Shown: positions 37,063-46,305, counted from the first letter of the stretch. The stretch is DNA of 64,000 bases from Chitinophagaceae bacterium (GCA_016710935.1 JADJTY010000001.1:558001-622000); one strand, 5' to 3'. Made by a program: numbers and translations. The notes: a model not told the origin generated them from the letters alone.

Positions 37063-37104
37063 AATAAATAAAAAACGCAACAGTACAAGCATGTATTGTT
37101 GCGC
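37063..37104 (-). terminator. Terminator of the ECF sigma/barrel-protein unit
   Basis: Twelve-bp stem CGCAACAGTACA / TGTATTGTTGCG with one G-T pair and an AGCA loop, followed on the minus strand by TTTTTTATTT. Confidence 0.82.
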
Positions 37105-37125
37105 TAAAGCCGCAATATTGTTAAA

Positions 37126-38688
37126 TTAAAATCCTTTGGTTAAGCCAAACTTCAGGCCAATGGCATATGGTTTTTCAATTAATGCTACATCTCTTTTGTA
37201 GGTTGAATTTACCTGGTAGCGAACCTGCGGACCCACCTGGAAATTGTAGGTACCCAGCTTAAAATTCATGTAAGTTTCAATACCCACATTTAAATTCCAC
37301 GAACTTATTGAAGAGGGGTCAGATACATAACTTTTAAGATCGGTGGAAATAAGGTGTGCCTTCCCTCCAAAATAGTAAGATGGCTGCAGCGTAGCACCGG
37401 CAAACCATTCTACATTATCCTGGCTTGAAAGTTTATATCCAAAACCAACAGGAAGCGAAACCTGGTATGTTCTGTTGTGTAGTGTAACAGGCCTTGCAGG
37501 CGCTGCGTTAAACGTATTGGATGTGGTAGATGTTCTTGCAGAAGAATAAGAATATCCGGTTGCAGGGTCGTTTAATAAAATGGTGGTTGTTATCGGGTGA
37601 GTTGCACGGTCTGCAGCAATATTATAATTGGTATAATTGAACTGTACACCGGCTTTTACCAGTAATCTTTTAGCAACTGCATAATTCAAACCAACCCCGG
37701 CTTCAAATCCAAAACCCGGTTTCTGGCTGATCGAGTGATTGATATCTCCCTGGGCAAATGGTGTTGCAGAGCCCTTAACTTTTGTGGTTAATTTACGGTA
37801 ATTAACCGCGGGGGTAACGTACACCTGGTAACCTAAACGGCCCTTCCATTTTTTAGCGACAGGTTTGTTTTGAAAAGCATAGTTTTCCATCCAGGCTTTT
37901 TCTTCATTTGTCACTGCACGCTTGTCTTCATTACCTGGAGCGTCAGCATTTTCTTTCGGCGCATTTAATTTTGCTAACCCGGTATTTGTCTGGTTGCCTG
38001 CAGGGTTAAGCAGCGTGTTGGCTTCATCTGCTGCTGGTGATTTAACAGGATCTGTGTTATTGCTGACGATCATATTCTCCGTATTACTATTCACAGATGA
38101 TTTAGCAATAGTGGTCTTATTTTTTTTGTTGATAACAGCAATGTCAGCAAAGATCTGATTTGATCTTATGTACGTATTTACTGTTTGTACAATATCCCCC
38201 GGGTTATTTATGGTTTCCAGAGTTTCCGGGATGGTTTTTATATCTGTAGATGCAGTTGTTGCACTAAGATATACAGGCATGTTACTTTTAACAACCGTGT
38301 AGGCATAAAAATCGGTTTCATTGGTAATCACATCTGCAAAAGCATTGTTGTATTGTAGTTCGGGTTGCTGTGTTGTTTTGGAATAAGTAACAACCTCGGG
38401 TTTCCTGCTTATCTTCTCCGGAGAGGCCTTTTCGGAAACGAAACTTGTACTAATGTTACTGTTGCTGTTAATTTGCCTGGTGATTGAATTTTCTCCTGTA
38501 TTTAAATAACCTATAAGAATTAATGAACTGATGAAAAATAAACTGATTACCACGGAAGGCCACCTGCGGCTTGGGTGCAGATTATTGTATATGCTGTGCC
38601 AAACCCGTTTGGAAGGATACATGCTGAACTGATCTGCTTTTTCTTTCAGCAGCTGCTCAAATTCATCGGTATAAAATTCGTTTTCCAT
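37126..38688 (-). CDS. Membrane protein with short cytoplasmic N-terminus, one helix and barrel-like C-terminus
   Basis: 520 residues. The first ~44 are charged and cytosolic in character (FEQLLKEKADQFSMYPSKRVW), followed by one helix (WPSVVISLFFISSLILIGYL, ~43-62). Residues ~65-290 are a low-complexity Asn/Thr/Ser/Lys linker. The last ~220 residues read as an outer-membrane beta-barrel (PGFGFEAGVGLNYAVAKRLLVKAGVQFNYTNYN, GIETYMNFKLGTYNFQVGPQVRYQVNSTY, final strand YAIGLKFGLTKGF). It lies directly downstream of an ECF sigma gene (66 bases), so the N-terminus could act as an anti-sigma region; there is no HxxxCxxC zinc motif. Role inferred. Confidence 0.75.
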   Translation of the reverse strand: MENEFYTDEFEQLLKEKADQFSMYPSKRVWHSIYNNLHPSRRWPSVVISLFFISSLILIGYLNTGENSITRQINSNSNISTSFVSEKASPEKISRKPEVVTYSKTTQQPELQYNNAFADVITNETDFYAYTVVKSNMPVYLSATTASTDIKTIPETLETINNPGDIVQTVNTYIRSNQIFADIAVINKKNKTTIAKSSVNSNTENMIVSNNTDPVKSPAADEANTLLNPAGNQTNTGLAKLNAPKENADAPGNEDKRAVTNEEKAWMENYAFQNKPVAKKWKGRLGYQVYVTPAVNYRKLTTKVKGSATPFAQGDINHSISQKPGFGFEAGVGLNYAVAKRLLVKAGVQFNYTNYNIAADRATHPITTTILLNDPATGYSYSSARTSTTSNTFNAAPARPVTLHNRTYQVSLPVGFGYKLSSQDNVEWFAGATLQPSYYFGGKAHLISTDLKSYVSDPSSISSWNLNVGIETYMNFKLGTYNFQVGPQVRYQVNSTYKRDVALIEKPYAIGLKFGLTKGF

Positions 38689-38753
38689 CTTTTAATAAAC
38701 ATGATAGTATTTGGTAATTCCGGTCTTGTCTGCCTTATACAAATCAGACTGGT

Positions 38754-39326
38754 TTAAACAGCCCCAAAAAAATTCGTCTTTTTCTTTGGTTTTTGAATTA
38801 TTTTTTTTCTTATCAATATTTCTTCCAACATAGATTTTGCCCGGGTGTATTGGCTCCGGCTGGTACTCTCCTCAATATCCAGCATAAAAGCAATTTCTTT
38901 ATGCGAATACCCTTCAATGGCATACAGGTTTAAAACCGTTTTGTAGCCAAGTGGTAATGACCTGATACACTCAACTACCTGTTTTGCCTGCATAATAGAT
39001 GGTATCATTTCCTCCCTGATATGAATACTATGTGCATTGGTAATATCAATACTATCAGAGAATTTTTTATTCTTCTTCAGGATATTGATGCAGGTATGAA
39101 CCACAATACGTCTTATCCAGCCTTCCAGTGCACCTTCATTTCTGTACTGGTGCATTTGCGAAAACACTTTAATAAAACCTTCCTGTAACATATCCTCTGC
39201 ATCTTCCCTGTTTTTGGCAAACCGATAGCATACACCCAACATCCTTGGGCTAAAACGGTTATATAGTGCCTCCTGGGCAGTGGCATTATTCCGAAGGCAT
39301 CCGCTAAGCATTAGCTCTTCCGTCAT
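38754..39326 (-). CDS. ECF RNA polymerase sigma factor
   Basis: 190 residues of the RpoE-like class. Region 2: LYNRFSPRMLGVCYRFAKNREDAEDMLQEGFIKVF near 20-54. Region 4: LPLGYKTVLNLYAIEGYSHKEIAFMLDIEESTSRSQYTRAKSMLEEIL near 124-171. The C-terminal Lys-rich tail (KKIIQKPKKKTNFF) is unusual. Followed by the membrane/barrel protein, a common Bacteroidota pairing of sigma factor and putative regulator. Confidence 0.94.
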   Translation of the reverse strand: MTEELMLSGCLRNNATAQEALYNRFSPRMLGVCYRFAKNREDAEDMLQEGFIKVFSQMHQYRNEGALEGWIRRIVVHTCINILKKNKKFSDSIDITNAHSIHIREEMIPSIMQAKQVVECIRSLPLGYKTVLNLYAIEGYSHKEIAFMLDIEESTSRSQYTRAKSMLEEILIRKKIIQKPKKKTNFFGAV

Positions 39327-39547
39327 ATCGTGCTTGATTTCCCTATAAATATAGACAAAATCATTTGCAAATGTGCTGCATTCGTTCAGGATTTTTAGTG
39401 TTTTGGATTCTTCTGTAAATCTGTCTGGTTTATACGATGATTGGATTCTAAAATATTAATAATCAGTAACTTAAAACACATTATCTAACCTGTAAAGAGC
39501 CGCTATTCAATTAATATCGACCCTTTGGTTATAAAACAGGATGTTAA
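39327..39547. other. Intergenic region between the sigma factor and the TonB receptor
   Basis: AT-rich, 221 bases, nothing recognised besides general promoter-like AT runs. The TonB-receptor gene ends here and the sigma-factor gene starts here, both on the minus strand. Confidence 0.5.
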
Positions 39548-41769
39548 TTAATTTAAGCTGGCTCTTAACCCGATAATAAAGTTACTGCCTGCTGCCACAA
39601 TACCTGATGAATAGGGGCGGTATCTTTGATTGGTGATATTTTCCCAACCTGTTGTTGCCATCAGGTTTTTGGTAATTTGTAAGGATGCTTTTAAGTTAAG
39701 TGTATACCAACCAGGTGAATATGGTTTGCCATTAGCATCTTTGGCATAAATTTCTGTCTTGGCCTGTTCCGTTGGTGCCAGGTCTTCGTTTTTTATTTGA
39801 CTGTTATAATTTGCAGAAACTTCTACAAAAAGCTTTTTATTACGGTACCTTACAATGGAGCTTCCATAAAAAGGAGGTGCATGCCGCAAGGCCACCTGTT
39901 CATTTTTTGTATCGTCTGTTTCTTTACCCGTTATCCAGTTTGCATGTGTTAACACAGACAGGTCTTTAATGATGTAATATTCAACACTGGCCTGAAAACC
40001 CCATACGGTTACTTTTCCAACATTCTGCAGTGTTTCTACCCTGCTGTTTATGCCGTCAAAAAAAAGGCTGTCCTGTCCGTTGAAGGTAGATGGGCGCCTG
40101 ACTATTCCATCATTTAAAATGGTGTGAAACCCGTTCAATTCGAAATGAAATTTTTGATTGATATTTTTAATAATGCCTAACTCAAAATTCCAGGCATATT
40201 CCCGTTTCAGGTCAGGGTTAGGAACGGTTACATTTCCGGGAGCACTTTCAAACAGTTTACCAATATCATCAACATTGGGCATGCGGTATCCTGTTGAAAT
40301 ATTGCCATTGAGTTGCCAGCTGGTTGCAGGACGAAAAACCAATCCCAGGTTGCCGGTAAAAGCACCGTCTTTTAATTCAGCCTTTTTATATGGGGACTTG
40401 ATGAAAGTGGTATCAAAAGTTGCGTTAAGCGTATTATAGCTGTATCGTACACCTGTTGTAACAGTAAACTTAGGCGTAAAATTTACCTTGTAACTGCTAT
40501 ACACACCCGAAGTACTCCAGGTGCTGCCATCCGGATATCTGCTAACACCCGGCACCCGCACATTGGTAACTATATTGGTTTTATTGCCGGTAGATCCTAC
40601 TTTGTTGTGTACATATTCAATACCATAAAACAACTCTCCTTTGCCAAGCTTTTTCGTTGCATCTATATTAAAACTGATGGCATTAACTTTTTCAGCCTGC
40701 GTGTTACGGGTATTGTTTGCCCTGGTTCTGTCAATACGGCTTTCATCATAATTCTGATAGGCAATGGTTGTGCGTAACCCATCATACACAACATTCTTTT
40801 TGCTGTGTAATACCTGAACATTATGCATGCGCCAAAGCATCGGGCCGTATTCCCATTCAGCAAATCTCAATCTCCCGTTTCTGTATTGAATCAACCTGTC
40901 GTACCTGGCAGCATCTCCTGTTCCTGCGTAAGTAAAACTATACTGCATATCTAAATGCTCCGTCGGTTTAAAACGGATCTTTTGTAAAAAATTGATCTGC
41001 TCATACCCACTGAAGCGTTGTATCCTTGGGTCGGTATTTTTAACAATACTGTCAATGCCATTAATTCTTTCTACATATTCAGGCCTCAGGTAACTATCCT
41101 GTCCGCCATTTTTACCCATTTTCAGATCATCAAATTTGCTGTAGGTGAAAGACGAAAGGAACGACCATTTTTTTAATCCCAGGTTGATATCTGCATGAAC
41201 AGTATTTTCTTTATTTGCAGTAGAATATCTTGCCACGGCGCTTCCGGAAATCAGCATTTTTTTCTCTGTAACAAAACGGGGATTCAATGTATGAAAATCC
41301 ATCACACCACCGATAGCATCGCTACCGTAAATTAAAGAACCGGGCCCAAAGATCACTTCAGCGGTTTGGGTACTAAGTGCATCAATACTGATAATGTTTT
41401 GCAGATTGCCACTGCGGTAGATGGCATTGTTCATACGAACACCATCTATGACCAGTAAGATCCTGTTGGTTGCAAATCCACGTATCATAGGACTTCCGCC
41501 ACCCAACTGACTTTTTGAACAAATACAGTTCCGGTTTGCGAAAGCATATCGGCTGCTGTTTGCGGGTTGTTGCGTAAAATTTCAATTTTGTTAACCTTGC
41601 TGATTTTATTGGGAACCTCATTTAGTTTTTGTTCCCATTTATTTACTGAAACCACCACTTCCTCCATATTAACCTGCTTTACGGAAGTATCAGGTTTATT
41701 GTTTTCCTCCTGGGAAAATCCGGCAACGGTTAATAATAGTAAACCACATGATATAAAGATCCTTTTCAT
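39548..41769 (-). CDS. TonB-dependent outer-membrane receptor (one-base frameshift)
   Basis: About 740 residues. Signal peptide MKRIFISCGLLLLTVAGFSQ, then a plug domain with the TonB-box-like VEEVV-type segment (MEEVVVSVNKWEQ), NPQTAADML and, after the frameshift, GGGSPMIRGFATNRILLVIDGVRMNN and EVIFGPGSLIYGSDAIGGVMDFHT. The barrel ends with NFIIGLRASLN. The halves join if one A is added to the run at 41512-41516 (T5 on the plus strand), yielding VQKSQLGGGSP. The closest architecture is BtuB/haem/siderophore-type receptors; the upstream haem-binding-domain gene hints at haem or iron, but this is inference. Confidence 0.85.
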
Positions 41770-41798
41770 GAAAATTAATTTAGCGAAATAAATAATGA

Positions 41799-41841
41799 TC
41801 ACTACGCTATAACATAGTGAACCAGCACTTCTATAAGTGCT
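41799..41841. promoter_or_regulatory. Two adjacent inverted repeats upstream of the TonB receptor
   Basis: TCACTA ... TAGTGA (41799-41804 with 41815-41820) and AGCACTT-CTAT-AAGTGCT (41824-41841). Both lie within 75 bases of the receptor ATG and could be operator sites or a leader hairpin. No match to a Fur box was seen. Confidence 0.45.
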
Positions 41842-41864
41842 TTGAATTAGCAATATGAGATTTC

Positions 41865-42371
41865 TTAACAGGGTGGGTGTATAGGGAGGCGACAAGGCGC
41901 AGTAGGTATCATTTCATCAAACTGGCAATATTGCTGCGAAACAAATTGCCAGCATATTTCATCAGTTGTTTCATGTTGACTGGCATAAGCCGGGAAAAAT
42001 AAAAATTTGATTGCAGGCTCACTTAATGGACTGCCAAACTGATTTTTCTGCAGCGCAAGTTTTACAATCTGTTGTACCAGCTTATCTTCCTTATGATCAA
42101 AAAAACCGGTGAGTGACAGGCTGGAGCCATTTTTTGAATAAGATTTTACATCAAATAATTTACCATTAAAGAGTATCTCTTTTTCGGGTTTTACCCAATA
42201 AACAGCTGATGTAGCAACCGTAATGGTTTGCAGGATCTCTTTGCTGAACTTTTCATTTCGTTGTGCTTGTGCGATCTGTTGTTTTACCAATACCGAAATA
42301 GAAAAAAATAAAGGTGTTGCCAGTATCAGCAACAGCACAAAAGCAGTAAATATTTTTTTGCAACGGTACAT
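41865..42371 (-). CDS. Small membrane-anchored protein of unknown function
   Basis: 168 residues from the ATG at 42371. One N-terminal helix (FTAFVLLLILATPLFFSISVLV), then a soluble region with predicted strands (EILFNGKLFDVKSYSKNGSSLSLTGFFDH) and a Cys-containing C-terminus (EICWQFVSQQYCQFDEMIPTAPCRLPIHPPC, four cysteines). It lies between the haem-binding-domain gene and the TonB-receptor gene on the same strand. The cysteine tail could bind metal. Family not recognised. Confidence 0.65.
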   Translation of the reverse strand: MYRCKKIFTAFVLLLILATPLFFSISVLVKQQIAQAQRNEKFSKEILQTITVATSAVYWVKPEKEILFNGKLFDVKSYSKNGSSLSLTGFFDHKEDKLVQQIVKLALQKNQFGSPLSEPAIKFLFFPAYASQHETTDEICWQFVSQQYCQFDEMIPTAPCRLPIHPPC

Positions 42372-42398
42372 GAGATAGAAAAAAAGCAAAGTTAGCGG

Positions 42399-42896
42399 TT
42401 ATTTTTTTCTGACTAAGCTATCTGCCGGGTAATTGGCTTTAATGGTATCCCTTACAGCAGTAACCCAGTTAGCCAGTGTAAGTTTTTGCTGATCACTTAG
42501 TTTAGAATTTTTGTGTATCCACAAATACGATTCCAGCGGCATTTCATTTTCTTTAACTTCCTTATTGATCTCTTCTAATTTTCTATATTGTCTGGCTATC
42601 CTGTACGAGGCAAACTCCGAAAAATTTAATTCCTTTTTTCCTTCTTTTACATGATCTGCAAGCCACCAGGCAGCAGGCTGTATTTCGGCATACCATGGAT
42701 AAACCGTGTTGTTGCTGTGGCAATCGTAGCAACTGGTTTTAAGTATTGCCTCCACATCTGCCGGTACCGCGTAAATTTTACTGATATCGTTATTGCTGAT
42801 ACCATCGGCCCTGTTTTTTGCAGGACGAATAAACTGTATAATAATAAAAGCTACCAATAATAGCTGAAAGGTTCTTTTTAAAATTTTCTTAAGCAT
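42399..42896 (-). CDS. Haem-binding-domain protein (cytochrome-like CxxCH)
   Basis: 165 residues. An N-terminal membrane helix (FQLLLVAFIIIQFI) precedes a periplasmic domain with a single haem-attachment motif CYDCH (C56, C59, H60) in LKTSCYDCHSNNTVYPWYAEIQPAAWWLADHVKEGKKELNFSEF, the Bacteroidota haem-binding domain pattern (PF14376 type). ENEMPLESYLWIHKNSKLSDQQ follows, with the conserved MP methionine as a possible axial ligand. Starts 18 bases after gpmI. Confidence 0.9.
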   Translation of the reverse strand: MLKKILKRTFQLLLVAFIIIQFIRPAKNRADGISNNDISKIYAVPADVEAILKTSCYDCHSNNTVYPWYAEIQPAAWWLADHVKEGKKELNFSEFASYRIARQYRKLEEINKEVKENEMPLESYLWIHKNSKLSDQQKLTLANWVTAVRDTIKANYPADSLVRKK

Positions 42897-42914
42897 AGGT
42901 TTTGATTTGTGTAT

Positions 42915-44474
42915 TTAATTAATTAAAATATTTCCCGTCATTTCTTTGGGAACAGGTAAATTCATGAGCGTTAAAATGGTTGGCGCAATATCGCCCAATT
43001 TTCCGGCATTGATAGTTCCCCTCCAGGTATTATCAATTAAAAAAAGCGGAACCAGGTTTAAAGTATGTGCTGTATTAGGTGATCCATCTTCGTTAATGGC
43101 GTAATCGGCATTACCATGATCGGCTGTTAAAAAAACTGCATAGTCATTTTGCAGGGCAGCAGTAACAACTTTTTCAACACATTGGTCAACTGTTTCCACT
43201 GCTTTAATAATAGCTTCCCAAACGCCTGTATGTCCTACCATATCTGCATTTGCAAAGTTCAGGCAAATAAAGTCAGCCTCCCCACCCCCCAAAGGGGGGA
43301 TTTCGGAACTCAATAATTTGTTGTTCTTTTCTATTTCTTTTACGATTGCTTCTGTTACTTCGAAAGCACTCATTTCGGGTTGTAAATCATACGTGGCAAC
43401 TTTGGGAGACTGGATCATAATTCTTTTTTCGCCTTCAAAAGGCACTTCTCTTCCGCCACTAAAAAAGAAACTTACGTGTGGATATTTTTCTGTTTCTGCA
43501 ATCCGTATCTGGGTTTTATGGTTTTGTTCCAGAATTTCGCCAAGCGTATTTTTCAGATCATCATTATCAAAAATAATATGCACGTTATTGAATTTTTGAT
43601 CGTACTGCGTCATAGTGGTATAATGCAGTTGCAGTTTTTTCATTTCAAATTCAGGCATATCTGTTTGTGTGAGCACTTCAGTTATTTCCCTGCACCTGTC
43701 TGTTCTGAAATTAAAACAGATCACCGCATCCCCTTCCTGAATTTTAACGTTCGGTATGGTTTTGTTGATGATAGGTTTGATGAACTCATCAGTAACGCCT
43801 GCTTCATAAGATGCTTTAACAGCATTTAATATGTCACCTGAATTTTCTCCTATACCGTTAACAAGTGCATCGTATGCAAGTTTTACCCTTTCCCACCGTT
43901 TGTCACGGTCCATTGCATAATAGCGGCCGGTGATGCTGGCAATTTTGCCGGTGGATGTATCAAGATGATTTTGCAGATCTGTTAAAAATCCAAGACCGCT
44001 TTTAGGGTCAGTATCCCTGCCATCGGTAAATGCATGTACAAGTACGTTGGTTAACCCTTCAGCCTTACAAAGACTGGTTATTGCTTTAACATGGTTTACA
44101 TGCGAATGCACACCACCATCACTTACCAAACCAACCAGATGCAAAGGCTTTTCATTTTCTTTTGCATAATGAATGGCTTTAAGCAGCGATTCATTTTTAA
44201 CAAATTCGCCGGTTTTAATGGCCACATTTATACGTTGTAATTCCTGGTATACAATACGGCCAGCCCCTAAATTTAAATGCCCCACTTCGCTGTTGCCCAT
44301 TTGTCCTTCGGGCAGGCCAACATCTTCGCCACAGGTAACTAAGGTTGTATGGGGGTATTTTGTATACAATGAACTTACAAAAGGCGTTTTGGCATGCCGG
44401 ATGGCATCACTTTTTTCAACTTTCCCCAATCCCCAGCCATCCATAATAATGAGTATAACTTTTTTATCTTCCAT
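42915..44474 (-). CDS. gpmI: 2,3-bisphosphoglycerate-independent phosphoglycerate mutase
   Basis: Interconverts 3- and 2-phosphoglycerate using two Mn2+. 519 residues. Metal and phosphoserine sites: MDGWGLG (D12), GQMGNSEVGHLNLGAG (S62), HAFTDGRDTDP, MDRDKRWERV, and ANADMVGHTG plus TADHGNAD at the C-terminal end. Residues about 388-400 (SSEIPPLGGGEAD) are an in-frame palindromic insertion centred on CCCCCCAAAGGGGGG, absent from usual GpmI loops. First gene of a minus-strand run ending in the TonB receptor. Confidence 0.95.
   Translation of the reverse strand: MEDKKVILIIMDGWGLGKVEKSDAIRHAKTPFVSSLYTKYPHTTLVTCGEDVGLPEGQMGNSEVGHLNLGAGRIVYQELQRINVAIKTGEFVKNESLLKAIHYAKENEKPLHLVGLVSDGGVHSHVNHVKAITSLCKAEGLTNVLVHAFTDGRDTDPKSGLGFLTDLQNHLDTSTGKIASITGRYYAMDRDKRWERVKLAYDALVNGIGENSGDILNAVKASYEAGVTDEFIKPIINKTIPNVKIQEGDAVICFNFRTDRCREITEVLTQTDMPEFEMKKLQLHYTTMTQYDQKFNNVHIIFDNDDLKNTLGEILEQNHKTQIRIAETEKYPHVSFFFSGGREVPFEGEKRIMIQSPKVATYDLQPEMSAFEVTEAIVKEIEKNNKLLSSEIPPLGGGEADFICLNFANADMVGHTGVWEAIIKAVETVDQCVEKVVTAALQNDYAVFLTADHGNADYAINEDGSPNTAHTLNLVPLFLIDNTWRGTINAGKLGDIAPTILTLMNLPVPKEMTGNILIN
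43277..43310 (-). repeat. In-frame CCCCCC-AAA-GGGGGG palindrome in gpmI
   Basis: Perfect 6-3-6 palindrome (43285-43299) inside the coding region, encoding PPLGGG within SSEIPPLGGGEAD. Similar C-run/AAAGGG wording occurs in the intergenic stretch at 60424-60448. No stop codon is created. Confidence 0.6.
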
Positions 44475-44609
44475 CCGATAAAACTAAAATATTTGCAGCT
44501 AATTTTGACTGATTATTGTCATTTGGGTATAAATAGCGCCAAAACATAGTACTTTTAGGAAGTCTTGGCACGTTTTTAGTGAAATTATAGTTGTTTAAAT
44601 ATCCACACC

Positions 44610-44990
44610 ATGAAACGTTTTTTTACTTTGATCACCATCGGGGCAATGTTAAGTTCCTTTACTTTTTTTTCAAGTATAGAGGAAGTGATCACTGCCATGA
44701 AAGCAGGTAATGCCGCGGATATTGCCAGGTTCTTTGATAATACGGTGGAAATAAACACGCCGGATAAATCAAACAGCTATAGCAAAAGCCAGGCAGAACT
44801 GGTGCTGAGAGACTTTTTTAGCACCAATGTTGTCAAAAGTTTTACTGTAAATCATAAAGGAGAAAATTCAGGTTCACAATTTTGCATCGGTACGCTGCTG
44901 ACAAAAAACGGGACTTACAGAACAACTGTTTTTATGAAACTGAAAGGCGATAAACAGTTGTTGCAAACAATAACTTTTGAGAAGCAATAA
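44610..44990 (+). CDS. DUF4783-family exported protein
   Basis: 126 residues. A hydrophobic N-terminus (FFTLITIGAMLSSFTFFSS) acts as a signal or anchor, followed by an NTF2-like domain: EEVITAMKAGNAADIARFFDNTVEINTPDKSNSYSKSQAELVLRDFF and a C-terminal strand pair (TYRTTVFMKLKGDKQLLQTITFEKQ). Matches Bacteroidota DUF4783, commonly found next to nadC as here. Function unknown. A terminator follows, then nadC. Confidence 0.85.
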   Translation: MKRFFTLITIGAMLSSFTFFSSIEEVITAMKAGNAADIARFFDNTVEINTPDKSNSYSKSQAELVLRDFFSTNVVKSFTVNHKGENSGSQFCIGTLLTKNGTYRTTVFMKLKGDKQLLQTITFEKQ

Positions 44991-45009
44991 CACCTGCTAA
45001 AATTAAAAA

Positions 45010-45046
45010 TACAAACCCCGGATCTTTTCGGGGTTTTGTTTTTCTG
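45010..45046 (+). terminator. Terminator of the DUF4783 gene
   Basis: AAACCCCG / CGGGGTTTT hairpin with a GATCTTTT loop and a T-rich tail. Its tail contains the -33 element of the nadC promoter. Confidence 0.82.
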
Positions 45047-45062
45047 TTCTTCCGTAGCTTTG
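45034..45062 (+). promoter_or_regulatory. nadC promoter, leaderless type
   Basis: TTTTG at 45034-45038 and TAGCTTTG at 45055-45062, 16 bases apart; the -7 box is followed by TTGTT and the nadC ATG. The promoter begins inside the preceding terminator. Confidence 0.6.
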
Positions 45063-45067
45063 TTGTT

Positions 45068-45919
45068 ATGGATTATAACGATCAACTGAACTTTCTTATA
45101 AAAAATGCCCTTGCCGAAGATATTGGTAATGGCGACCACTCTACCATTTCTTCTATTGATGCAACTGCAGAAGGCCGGGCTGTTTTAAAAATTAAGGAAG
45201 ATGGCATACTAGCCGGTATGGAAGTGGCAGAAGCAATTTTCAGGTACATGCAGCCGGATATTGTTTTTACTGCGTTTAAAAAAGACGGCGACCCCATGCA
45301 ATTTGGCGAAACCGCTTTTGAAGTAAAGGCAAAGGTACATACCATTTTGCAATGCGAAAGGCTGGTTTTAAATTGTATGCAACGCATGAGTGGCATTGCC
45401 ACTTTAACGGAACAGTATACCCGAAAATTACAACCGTATAAAACCCGTTTACTGGACACCAGGAAGACCACGCCCAACTTCCGGCTGCTGGAAAAAGAAG
45501 CAGTGACAATTGGCGGTGGCGTTAATCACCGGTTTGGTTTGTATGATATGATCATGCTGAAAGACAATCATATTGATTATTGTGGGGGTATTGAAAAAGC
45601 AATTGAGAAAGCTTACACGTATGTTCAGGAAAAAATGCCGGGTTTACAAATTGAAGTGGAGACCAGGAATATTGAAGATGTAAAAAAAGTTATGCAGGCA
45701 GGAAAAATAAACCGCATCATGCTGGATAATTTTAAGCCTGAACAGATTACCGAAGCATTAAAAATTATTGATGGTAAATATGAAACCGAAGCAAGTGGCG
45801 GAATTAACCTGGGTAATATTGAAGCCTATGCTGCAACCGGTGTTGATTATATCAGCAGCGGTGCCATTATTCACCAGGCAAGAAGCCTGGACCTGAGTTT
45901 GAAAGCTGTTGTCATCTGA
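45068..45919 (+). CDS. nadC: Nicotinate-nucleotide pyrophosphorylase (quinolinate phosphoribosyltransferase)
   Basis: Converts quinolinate and PRPP to nicotinate mononucleotide in de novo NAD synthesis. 283 residues, normal length. Motifs: EDIGNGDHST, ERLVLNCMQRMSGIATLT, TRKTTPNFRLLEKEAVTIGGGVNHRFGLYDMIMLKDNHID, EVETRN and EASGGINLGNIEAYAATGVDYISSGAI. Together with nadE at 49.6 kb the window holds two NAD-biosynthetic steps, in separate units. Confidence 0.97.
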   Translation: MDYNDQLNFLIKNALAEDIGNGDHSTISSIDATAEGRAVLKIKEDGILAGMEVAEAIFRYMQPDIVFTAFKKDGDPMQFGETAFEVKAKVHTILQCERLVLNCMQRMSGIATLTEQYTRKLQPYKTRLLDTRKTTPNFRLLEKEAVTIGGGVNHRFGLYDMIMLKDNHIDYCGGIEKAIEKAYTYVQEKMPGLQIEVETRNIEDVKKVMQAGKINRIMLDNFKPEQITEALKIIDGKYETEASGGINLGNIEAYAATGVDYISSGAIIHQARSLDLSLKAVVI

Positions 45920-45930
45920 AAATAAAAATC

Positions 45931-46293
45931 ATGTCGAAGAAAAAGATACGCACAGCGTCCGGTGGGCAATCATTGAGTGGGTTGGTTTACTCAACCGATC
46001 CTGATTTTAAACTGCCGGATGAAAATTTTGAAGAGCAGGAAACTATAGATCCGTCTCAACAGAAATTAAAAATAAGATTAGATACCAAGCATCGGGCTGG
46101 TAAAGCAGTTACGCTTGTTGAAGGTTTTATTGGCACTACAGCCGATATGGAAGAGTTGGGAAAGAAGTTGAAATCATTCTGCGGTACCGGCGGCTCGGTT
46201 AAAGACGGAGAAATAATAGTGCAGGGCGATAACCGGGATAAGATATTACAATGGCTGCAGAAGAATGGATATAAATTTTCTAAAAAAATATAA
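45931..46293 (+). CDS. SUI1/eIF1-family translation factor (YciH-like)
   Basis: 120 residues. The SUI1 fold is recognisable in LKIRLDTKHRAGKAVTLVEGFIGTTADMEELGKKLKSFCGTGGSVKDGEIIVQGDNRDKILQWLQKNGYK, with the conserved CGTGGSVKDGEI loop. The first ~45 residues are a disordered-looking acidic extension. Begins 12 bases after nadC and may be co-transcribed with it. Bacterial members influence start-codon selection. Confidence 0.93.
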   Translation: MSKKKIRTASGGQSLSGLVYSTDPDFKLPDENFEEQETIDPSQQKLKIRLDTKHRAGKAVTLVEGFIGTTADMEELGKKLKSFCGTGGSVKDGEIIVQGDNRDKILQWLQKNGYKFSKKI

Positions 46294-46305
46294 AGATGCT
46301 GCTAA

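Noticed and set aside
40158..40439. Plus-strand ORF opposite the TonB receptor
   Set aside because: Antisense to the barrel coding region, no features.
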